Shown: positions 54,579-64,000 of the stretch, in pieces | How positions within the stretch are numbered: position 1 is the first letter of the stretch | How the letters are laid out: every line of letters begins with the position of its first letter | Source: Monosporascus cannonballus | Lineage: Eukaryota; Ascomycota; Sordariomycetes; Xylariales | NCBI GenBank assembly: GCA_004154925.1 | Contig: QJNS01000012.1 | Coordinates: 186,001-250,000, forward strand | Reading direction: 5' to 3' | Length of the DNA stretch: 64,000 nucleotides | Made by a program: the position numbers and the translations under genes | Notes under the pieces: generated by a model | Told to the model about the DNA's origin: nothing | What the model saw: the letters and a program-made list of their open reading frames with translations, nothing else | The model's database searches: none

Positions 54579-55588
54579 GGTGAATTGGTTTACAATGTGA
54601 GAGGTCGTCTTGGATTCGAAAGCCGATGAGGCGATGGGATATCTGGCGACAGGGATCGTTCAGGCTGAACTCTGCGCTATCAGTGGATGCTAGGGCTAAC
54701 TTCCACAAGGCTGATGAGAATCAATCAGCAGAAAAAGCTCTGTCCAATCGGAATTGGCGTTGTTTTGGTATGGGGGATGGTGGGACACCTCAAGCACCTA
54801 CGTAGGTAGCACGAGGCGGAAATAATACCACCCTGTAAAGTACCCGTCAAGTGCATTAGAAGCAATCCCATACTAATATCGGCGTAGACTTGTCTTTGAG
54901 TCTATTCGGTAACTTCCACATACGAATCGTACAAGAGCCGGTACCTAGCTGGGCAGTTTAACTTACCCTGCATACTAAGTACTGTATTAAGTAGTGCATC
55001 CCGCCCCACATAATGATTGAATGATGCAAGGGAACCCCATCGCCCCACTAAAGCCACCTGCCGTCTCTGGGTCAACCAGACTATGGTGGGGGTTCTCCAA
55101 GTAAACATCGCGGAACGAACCACCTTACACCGATAAGAGACTGAACGCGGTTTGGCTCACTTAAGCTCTATGTACTGTTTCCGATGTACAGAGGAGCTGC
55201 TTGCACCTACTTTAGGTACAGTGATATCTCCTACCCGATGTATCGCACCCTGCGTAGATGCCTACCTGGGTACCTAGGTACCTTACCTAGATACCAGTCA
55301 AGAGCTATCTACATGCGCATTGACAACAACAACAACTCGGATGGTCGGATTTTGACCCTCCATTCTACCATCAACACCCTCCAAGCTTCTCAAGTGAGAA
55401 TCTTAGAGGCCTGCATAGCACCAATGATCTTTTCGTAGGTCAGGGCAACACCTTGATTATACATATGGCAGCATTCGACATACCATTCATCAGTAGATCC
55501 GGGCATCCTTCGTTTCACTTTGCTCTTGCTTCGTTTTTCCTTCTTGCCATCGGTTGGCATTGGCAACCTACCGGCAATATCTAACACT
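54579..55588. other. Divergent promoter region, 1 kb
   Basis: Between the Trm8 and formin-like genes. Contains TACC/GGTA-type repeats near 55245-55295 (CCTGGGTACCTAGGTACC). No gene. Confidence 0.55.
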
Positions 55589-58256
55589 ATGGCTTCGGCA
55601 GAGAATATGCGCCCATCGAGAACCGTCAACCATCAGCGATCCAAGTCCAATGTTTTGAGGTCCTTCATGCACCGGCGGAACAATTCGGATGGAGCGACAC
55701 TGCCGCCCGCAGAGCTGTACAGCGCTTCCGGTTCCGGCTACGGGCCTGCGACGCCTCAGGATATTGGATTTCCGAACTTCTCACGTCCCAACGCACTCGA
55801 GGAGATCCAGCAGAATCAGCTAGACAACGCGTCTCGATTGCCCCGCAAGTCGTCAGAGCAACCCCGTTCCCCTACCAAGAGCGCCTTCGCTTCGCTGAGA
55901 GGCAAGGCCGTGAAGGACAAGAATAATACGGGGAAATCTTCTCGACAAAAGGACGACGCTTCGCCCACAAAACCCAAAAAGCCCAAGTCGGCTACCAACT
56001 TGGTAGGCCTGCTGAGCAAACCAAAGAGCCTGAAGAACCTGCACAAGCTTGCAAATGAGGATGAGTTGCAGCCCCGGAAGGACAAGGAGAACCGGACACC
56101 GCCGAGCTCGTTAGTGACGCCGCAGGACAACTCCCGACCGCCCATCTACGCTCAATTCGCCAGCGGTGCTTTGGAGAAGCAGACTAGGCCGAATAGCAAC
56201 GACGATGTGTTCGGTAGCCGACCGTCAAACCCCCACGACACTAACATAGTTTCGGCCAGTGATGGGTCGGTTGGCTATGGAATTAAAGAGAGACCCAAGT
56301 CATATCATGCGTACTATACATCAAAGCAAGAGAGCGGCTATCGCGTACCGCACGATGGAAGCGGCAGGGGCTCCCCATCGAAGTCGGTACGTGGCCTACG
56401 TGTATATACGAACGGGCTGGGTGCGAAGGGCAGCGGCCCTTCCCAGTCCCCAGAACTCGTGCTCGACCCTAAGGACATCGACAAGCATCTGGAGGCAATG
56501 CTGGACCGGCGGAACATCCCTGAACACCAGAGGTACAAGATGCGGAACCTAGCCGACACTATCAAGATGGAGTTCATTCGGCAGGACTGGGCCGAGAGCC
56601 GCGGTTTGGTCAACCACGGCAGCCACGGCAATCGGCCCACTAGTCACGATACCGGCTCGAGCAGGGCGGGCGCCAATGAAAGGGGTAGGGATAGGGATGA
56701 CGGCGGCAAGGAAAAGAAATCACGGGCCCGGAGCTTCACACTGTCACGTGGGAGCGGGAAGAAGTCGGATCCTAACTCGCCCACGAAGAAGCAGAAAGGA
56801 GCAGGCTCCATAGGACGGCACTTCCGGACTAAGTCGACGGATAGCGTGGCCAGCGGCGCCGGCGAACTTCCATCGTTGTCAAGCTCTGGCTCTGCTAGCA
56901 TAGGCAGCGGAATCCTGTCCAAGATCAAGCCGCAGCAGGGGCCCTTGGATTATGTGAATTACCTGCGTAAGGTTCAGAAACCACAGGTGGTCGAGGTGGG
57001 CAAGCTGCACAAGCTGCGATTGTTATTGCGCAACGAGACGGTGGCTTGGACGGAAGAGTTCATTCGCCATGGCGGCATGGAAGAAATTGTCGGGCTGCTA
57101 CATCGGATTATGGACGTGGAATGGAGGTAAGTCCGATTTGTGTGCTCATACCTTCAATTCCCTAGAGCGCGAAGGACGGCGGCGGAGGAGATGCTGATTG
57201 GCTTGCAGAGAAGAACATGAGGACGCTCTCCTACACGAAAACCTCCTTTGTCTGAAGGCCCTGTGCACCACAGCACTAGCTCTCCAGTACCTCAACTCGA
57301 TCCAAGCAACGTTGTTCCCGGCTCTGCTACACATGCTATTTGACCCCGAGAAGAAAGGGCCCAGTGAATTCACGACCCGCAACATCATCACCTCTGTGAT
57401 ATTCACCTACATCCAATCCGCGTCACCACAAGAGAGACCCGCCCGCGCTAAGACCGTGCTTGGCCACCTACGCGACCCGGAGCCCAAGGAGGAAGAGCGG
57501 CCGCTAGGATTTGTACTGGAGATGCGCCGCGACCGGCCATACCGCGTGTGGTGCAAGGAAGTCGTCAGCGTTACCAAGGAGGTCTTTTGGATATTCTTGC
57601 ACCATCTGAACGTGGTGCACCTGCCTCGAGAGAAGGAAAAGGAACTGCAGCAGAAACAGCACCGAGAGTCGGGAGAGAACCTCTCCGCTACTGTTGCTGC
57701 TACTTTCGAAATCATGGACGGCATAACCTACATGCAAACGCACTTTCCGCAGGAACGCCCGCCCGTCCCTGCGGCGCCCTATGTTGGCGGCGTGGAGTGG
57801 GACGCGACAAATTACCTGGCGTCGCACCTGGACCTACTTAACGCCATCTTGGCGTGCACGCCGTCGCGAGGGGACCGCAACGCGCTGCGCGAGGCCCTCC
57901 GCGTGTCCGGCTGGGAGCGATGCATGGGCGGCTCCTTACGCCTCTGCAAGGAGAAGTTCTACCCGGGTGTCCACGACGCCCTACGTACCTGGGTTTCAGC
58001 AGCGGCCGACGACGGCTGGAGCATACGTGACGTGCGGTACGGCCCGCCGCCCCCCGAATCCTCCAGGGGCGCCAGCCCCGCGAAGAAGAACAACGGGCTC
58101 ATCGGGGGCGGCAACGTCAAGGCTAAGAAAAAGAACGATGAAGCGCCTCCGCGCATCGAGATACCGAAGCTCGATTTGGGCCTTCCCACGCCGACCGTCC
58201 CAGCGCTGGTGGGAAATGGAAGCACGGGGAGGGCGGACGGGAACTGGCTCTCCTAG
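55589..58256 (+). CDS. Formin-like GBD/FH3 armadillo protein without FH2
   Basis: Two exons, 55589-57126 and 57209-58256, around an 82-bp intron, 861 residues. Residues 1-285 are basic, Ser-rich and disordered (PRKSSEQPRSPTKSAF). From about residue 290 the diaphanous-type GTPase-binding/FH3 region begins (DKHLEAMLDRRNIPEHQRYK, MRNLADTIKMEFIRQDWAES), interrupted by a basic disordered insert (about 340-440), then helical FH3 repeats (YLRKVQKPQVVEVGKLHKLR, GGMEEIVGLLHRIMDVEW, ENLLCLKALCTTALALQYLN, AILACTP). The C-terminus is a short disordered tail; there is no Pro-rich FH1 or actin-nucleating FH2 domain. It probably binds a Rho-type GTPase. Function is not established to my knowledge. Confidence 0.8.
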
Positions 58257-61200
58257 CGGGGGGCTTTGCTTCGATGCTAGGAGGAGCACAACGATGTCAA
58301 ACTGCTGCTGTTATTGCGCGGAAAGGTGTTATCAGATTGGACGATGAGCCAGAGACCGTCAAACAGGAATGTTTGGTTGGCCCACAATTACATACCCCGG
58401 TGTCGGAGGACACATCAGGGGATTTCCTACGGGATGTTCAAGTTTGTTGTGTATTGCTGTGTTGCCCGTACCAGCGTTTTGTGCACTGTCTGGCTGTTAG
58501 GTCTGCTCTGTCATGGTTTCCGGTCCGGGTTCAGGGGTTTTCTGTCACTGGTGTTTGACATGGTTTCCTTTGAAGGACGATCTTGGTTCTCCATTGACCT
58601 GCTCCCGTCCTTATTCGCCTTTCAGCCGACTAATTTGGTTGGAAATAATGGTCACCTGGCAAGTTTTTGTCCATGTCAAGGCCAGCAGGGATATGGCTTA
58701 GAGCAAGGGGTGATGGATGATCATGGTTGGGGCTTTATGATAATGACACGGCTTAATGAAATCACTTGAACGACTATGGCAAGGTGATGGACAAAATAAT
58801 TGATAGTGTCAATGAGGTGTGTTGTGGCTCTGGGGCGCTATCAATTTTTTTGGTCCGCCACCTTGTATGGCAAGCACGGCCGGTCCGGTCCTGTCCCGAG
58901 CTAACGCACTCCGGATTGGGATCCTGGGACACCCACGCATAGTTGCAACAAATAAAGAACATCAAGGCCTATAGTAGGCCGCCACCCACCACTAATACGG
59001 GGATGGTACCAAGCGCGTTTTAGTGAATGAGCTCAAAAGAGGACACGGCGGGGGCGTGGGAACTACCGGTCACTGGACTTGGTCTTCGAAGCATGCTTAG
59101 GATCCGAACCCGCTGCCTAGTCTGCGAATCAGAATACGGGGTTCCATGAGATACGAGCTTCTTGTCGGTTTGGCCTTCAACGTGGCTGTCTTGACATGCA
59201 TGGCGGTGAGCTCGGAGTCTGGAGTAGCCCGGCTCGGTGTCGGGACAGAACTTGCCCGGCCTTGCCGAATAAGCTAGGTATGACGCGGGACCAGTCGCTT
59301 GGGACTGGCGCTCCGATCCTGATTGGAGGCGAATCCCCCAGGGCGGCTGTTCCCGTGTGGACACCAATAGCCTGGTATCGAAGTGTCTCTCTGACCTGTC
59401 TACTTGAGGCGACATAGGATCAAGCTACTTGTCGTAGAGACTCTCAAATAAGCACGAGACCGTCGCCGAACCCGTTAGTTGAAGTAGTGCATTCTTCCAC
59501 GCGCCTTTTAACTTTGGAACCATGACGTGGCCGTAAGCGGCTATTAGAGGAGAGGGTCTTGTGCGTGGTCTGCACATTCCTTCGCCTCTTGAAGAGGGGT
59601 ACTTTCACGATCCAAACGGTAACTTAATTCGCTGTCACCTTGGTTTGCATTGGAGAATGCACTCGGTTGATCTGCCTAGGACGTGCTCTCCGGAACTGCC
59701 AAATGTTTGATTATATCCACATAAGGTCAGGCTTACATAACTCCACATGCGCTGCAGGAATAGGACAATGCCGCTATTCCAGAAACAGTTGCCGTAGCCT
59801 CCGCGTACAAATAAGAACAATGGGCATCGTGCTGGGCAGCGACGGCGCCTATTCAAGCTGTGCCTATGATGGATAAAGGTTGTCATGTGGGCCATCTGAG
59901 GAATCGGATCTTGAGTTATGCGTATCGTGCGAAAAGGCGACTGGTGAGTGCCGCCACAGGTACGAATAAAACATCCCGGGCTTCCAACCTAGCCACCCGT
60001 AAGGACGGTGTTCAAACACCATTCTTGGTCTTTCTTTTTTTTTTTCGTTCATCCCGGATACCGTGATCGGGGGTGGACAAGTGGCCTCCGGGTTTTTGAC
60101 ATGGGTGGGGACTTGGGTAGCTGCCCTGCCGCGTAGCAGACGCTCCGGAAGGGACTGGCGGCGATGTAGTGGGTCAGACCCTGCTGGGCACCAGCGTATT
60201 CTAAATAATGCAGCAGATACTACATCCTCGACAGCCAGGACATGAAAGTGGAGTACTAAATGACCACCCTATGTAAGCAGGGCTGATTCAGTCGAGTGAT
60301 TCTAGGCGGCTTGCAGCGGTTGGAAACTAGGAATGATGTGGCGAAGGACGACCGTCGCCAACTCAGGATACTGACGGCTCTGGCTTGACTGTAACCCCAT
60401 GACAGAACCCCTAATATCATCCATAGTCGAACCGGGCAGGGTGAGGATGCGGCTTGACGCCGTAAATTCGAAGGAAGGCGTCGCCCCTAGCATGTAGCTA
60501 AGGTATGATGGTAACGCCTTGGTGCATTCTCGGGGCTTCCGAGTGGCAAGTGGTGCGAGCCTGCCGGATCCCTCTCCAAACCAGTTTTACCACACAAGGA
60601 GCCAGGAGCCGAGTAAGATGCGTTAGGCACCTAGCACATAAACTGAATGCAGCTTACGCGAGATAGGCATGTGCGCGGAGGACATGTCTATCTCACAAGG
60701 CGCCCATTTCCGGCGCCGGGGCTCGAGGAATACCTAGGCTACCGCCGGGTTATGGGTTTATAGTGCTTTGGCATGTTGAAGCAGATGGGAGCGGCTTTCT
60801 AACTAACCTCCAAGAGAAAGGCAGAATGTGCCTCAAAGACGTCCTCAAGTGAACATACAATACTTCCTTGCTTCGTAGGGGACATTGAAGATGGATGACA
60901 AGACGGCAAAAATTGTCTCAGGAGCCGGCCGGTGTACAAAAAAGTGGGCGCGCTCCGGCCGGAGTCCTGCCAAGCCCTGACCTGGCCAATAAATCCGTAG
61001 CGGAGTTCCGCAACCAAGAAAATATGTAGGCCTACACATCGACTTCCGGAAGGACACGCGTCACAGCCATGTGTCTTGAATGAACATGATCGGAGATCGA
61101 ATATTTAGAGAGGCTGCGTAGGTATGTATGCATATATGTATGTACCGCCGATAGGTCCATGAATCATTCTTTGACCGCCTGTTTTATGTTTCCCCTGTGT

Positions 61201-62848
61201 CCAGTGTACAGTACGGTAATGTATCATACGTCTCCTAAATGGGCAACAGCTGGTGAAGTTAACCTATAACGCTCTGTGTATACATGTATGCATGCTAGCG
61301 AACTGCCCCTAGGTATGCATGTGAATAGACCGATGCTCTGGAAGAACCCCCGTTTTCCGGGGGCGCATTAGACTCAGGTACCGTTTGAAGGAGAGTAGAA
61401 CTAACTACCAGACATGACTACCCATACTTACCTACCTAGGTAGGTAGGTACTGTATGTATATATGAAGCACTAGGGCGATAGCATGGACATTCTAGTACT
61501 AGGTGTATGTAAGTACGTAGGTATATATATAGGTAGACACGGGGAAAGAAGGGAGGCCCCAACAGGGACATCACATCATTTGGCTGACGGTGGCCATATG
61601 CCCGTTTCCATAGCTGGCACGCCTCTTCCTCATAGCTAATATTACTCAGTTCGTGTGAACGTAATGTTGCATGAGCAGAATGCCCGTTTCGTTAGTTGCT
61701 CGGCCGATCTTTTGATCCGCTTTCGCTATAGTATTCCTGGGGGAAACTATTAGCAAGCGCTGATCAGCAAGCCTCCTGGTAATTAACCGTGAGTATAGAT
61801 CTCGTACCGACTGGACCTATCTTCCTGCAACCGCAGATACGTAATTCTGCGTAGTTACTTTGGCATGAAGGGTTGTATCGCCCTAGAGGCGAGTGATTAG
61901 GTACGTATATACGCATTACCTATCACCGGAGAGCCCAGATATTGAAGGTGGGCACTTGGGATATGTATAATAGCCTACCCACATGTATGTAGGGGTAGGT
62001 ATATAGGTAAGGCAAGTCTTCTACTGCTGACCACCTGGCATTCGTGGAGACCAGCTGTCACGGCGTCAAAGCTACCCAAAGGTCAGCTAGCAGGAGTGAC
62101 CAATGGTTTTGTTGGGGGGGGCGGGGTTCTGGCTGGTAAATCCGACGGAGGCCCCGAATTTAGATGCATTTCCACTTCTAGGTTGCACTATCCAAATCCA
62201 TCGAATCCGTCAAGGCTACCGCCGTATCTTTACCTACCTATTAACGCCACTCTCAAACGGGCAACGCTACCCTTACGAGATGCGTTGTTTCGTTTCGCTC
62301 TTCCCCTGCTATCATTTTTTAACTCGCTTGGGGCTTTCGCCTGGGCCGTTCTCATTCGACTTGTATTCGCTCAGAAGAGCAAGTAAACTCCTCTGCTCGG
62401 TATCTCGCCTTTAGCGCCACATCACCGTACAGTAGCTTGTCTCGTCTCCCACCCCGTCGGTCTGGGTGCCTTGCCAATCTCACTTACCTGCCGTCCACTA
62501 CACTAACACTACTACACTACTACCTAACTTACCATTACCACTTTAATCCACGCGCCCCCCAACCTGCAAGGCTTGCATCAGAGAAACCCTGTACTTCGGG
62601 AGTTCGGTTTCGGGCAGGGCAAGTCTAGAGGCTACAGCTCGGAAACCCACACTATCACGTCTAGATCTCCGCGCTCCTATTCGATTCCTGCAGAGACCTG
62701 TGCCGCCTGGAGAACTCGTCGTGCCTTCTGCTGCTAAAGCATCTATGCCCTGGCGGCGTCATATTGCCGACAAACCTAGCAGACCCCGTTGAAGCCCGAG
62801 ACAGGGACTGCTCCACCGGTTCCTCGGTTACCTTGACTATCGCCCATT
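58257..62848. other. Largest gene-poor interval, 4.6 kb
   Basis: No frame with clear coding character on either strand. There are TACC/TAGG repeat islands at 61425-61455, 61505-61535 and 61975-62005, a poly-T tract near 60035, and pyrimidine-rich sequence from 62200 on that is probably the leader of the last gene. Long non-coding transcripts cannot be excluded. Confidence 0.5.
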
Positions 62849-63935
62849 ATGTCCATCAAGTAGGTCCTGCTACTCTCTGTCTGTCTGTTAGCTCTAAATA
62901 GAGGCTCTGTCTATATGGTCACATTCTCTGCCCTTTGAAAGAAGGCTGTTGTGATATCTGCTCCTACTACCCATCTTTGCTTTACTGGGTTTGCCCGTGT
63001 ACTATGGTATAAGTCCTTCAAGCCCCACGGGCTTTTTTTTTCTTCTTCTTCTTCTTTTGATTTTTTCTCCCTCCTTTCTTTTCTCCCCGCTATGGATTAC
63101 GGGCTTCACGATCAACATTCCTCATATATTCGAAGACAAAGTCTCCGCGGCGAAGAGGATGCTGACCTTGATACCAGCTGGGTTATGCTGTCTCGAACAG
63201 GCGAGATTGAGCCGTTGCCCAATGAACGGATATTGCATAAGACACGGGGACGGATATCCTTTGAGCTATCAGCTGTAAACCAACAGCCAGGCCCTGCTGC
63301 GGCTTTCTCTAAAAAAAGTGACAATGGCACGGCTTATATTACCAACCAACGAGTGAGTAGGGACGTCGTCGGATGCCAGCTACGGCACTGTGGTCCTGAC
63401 AAAATTTTAACCATAGGTAATATATCTGCCCGCCAAGCCGACCGAAGAGTTTAAATCATTCTCTTCCAAGATACTCGGATGTCAAGATACGCGAACCGAC
63501 TCATCCTGGTTCGGGCCGTGGTATTGGCAAGCGACCGTCCGGCCGGTGCCTGACGGCAACATCCCGCCCGAGGTTACATGGGCCAGGGTCAAATTGGTGT
63601 TCAACGACGGAGGTTTCAGCGATTTCCAGGCAAAATTCGTGGAGATCAACGGGCGGCTCCACCACGCGGCCCAACTCGCGCAAGAAACGGGACGAACGAA
63701 CCTGCTTCAAACGGTTCATGATGAAGAGCTCCCTGAATATAGGCCACGACAGACAGAGGGCGGTCCAAGCCAGGCCGAAGCTCGGGCGGTTCGAGAGGCG
63801 GACGAAGCGAACCAACGAGCACAAGGGAGCCAACAGGTGCCAGATGAACCGCCGCCGAATTACGACGAAGCTCAAGCTCAAGCCATCAGTATGCGGTTTG
63901 ATGAGCGGGCACGAGAGGAAGCAGAACGGGAGTGA
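62849..63935 (+). CDS. WBP2-like GRAM-domain protein with PY motif
   Basis: Preferred model: exons 62849-62859, 63178-63352 and 63417-63935, about 234 residues starting MSINWVMLSRTGEIEPLPNE. The 318-bp first intron has a GTAGGT donor and CCAG acceptor, and the phase fits. The alternative begins at the ATG at 63092 and adds 29 low-conservation residues in front of WVML. The GRAM-like domain runs through TAYITNQRVIYLPAKPTEEF, FGPWYWQATVRPVPDGNIPP and VKLVFNDGGFSDFQAKF. The tail carries PDEPPPNYDEAQAQA, a PPxY motif that binds WW domains such as those of Rsp5-type ubiquitin ligases. The resemblance to WBP2 suggests an adaptor. The end of the gene is inside the window. Confidence 0.82.
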
Positions 63936-64000
63936 CCATCCAGTACATTATTTGCAACTGAATGTCGTAGATGGCATTGTACCTGACATAGGCACAGCGG

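Noticed and set aside
62096..62628. Open frames of 63-103 codons upstream of the WBP2-like gene
   Set aside because: They have no recognisable domain and overlap each other in different frames; the region looks like a pyrimidine-rich leader.

Overview
The window is nuclear DNA from a filamentous ascomycete (Pezizomycotina), most likely a Sordariomycete. The evidence is dense protein genes with short GT..AG introns (mostly 50-120 bp), a Zn2Cys6 regulator, GPI-anchored Ser/Thr-rich wall proteins, a RID-type cytosine methyltransferase and an AT-rich transposon carrying the scars of repeat-induced point mutation (RIP). No rRNA, tRNA, CRISPR or bacterial-type operon was seen. About twenty protein-coding genes can be supported, most rebuilt by joining exons at consensus splice sites.

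Layout. 0-5 kb: mitochondrial ribosomal protein mL50, a small signal-peptide/one-TM cysteine protein, and a type I DAHP synthase (entry step of the shikimate pathway). 5-7.6 kb: gene-poor, with a few coding-like scraps. 7.7-17 kb: an LRR protein of LRRC40 type, a coiled-coil protein, a 3-ketoacyl-CoA thiolase and a small membrane protein. 17-22.9 kb: an AT-rich block built around a 3.5-kb PIF/Harbinger-type DNA transposon (19398-22892), with matching 26-bp terminal inverted repeats, a TTA target duplication and two RIP-ruined genes. 23-26.4 kb: a kelch-repeat gene 75 bp from the element, whose single long frame is cut by one TAG of RIP type, convergent with a MetE-like methyltransferase gene. 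27-30 kb: a four-exon GPI-anchored adhesin-like gene. 32-38 kb: the RID methyltransferase gene, head-to-head with a Zn2Cys6 transcription factor, with a 10-N assembly gap between them. 39-45 kb: a compact housekeeping cluster of xanthine/hypoxanthine phosphoribosyltransferase, an OXLD1-like mitochondrial protein, a probable CENP-O/Mcm21 kinetochore protein and the DPM3 subunit of dolichol-phosphate mannose synthase. 46-58 kb: a second GPI-anchored Ser/Thr-rich protein, an Mdm1/SNX13-type sorting nexin, tRNA m7G46 methyltransferase Trm8 and a formin-like GBD/FH3 protein without an FH2 domain. 58-62.8 kb: no convincing gene. 62.8-64 kb: a WBP2-like GRAM/PY-motif protein.

How it fits together. 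Most genes are unrelated single-copy housekeeping genes. The thread worth following is genome defence: an intact RID gene lies about 10 kb from a heavily RIP-mutated transposon, and the gene next to that transposon carries one premature stop of the type RIP would make. Exon joins and domain names come from reading the sequence. None were checked by alignment or expression data.
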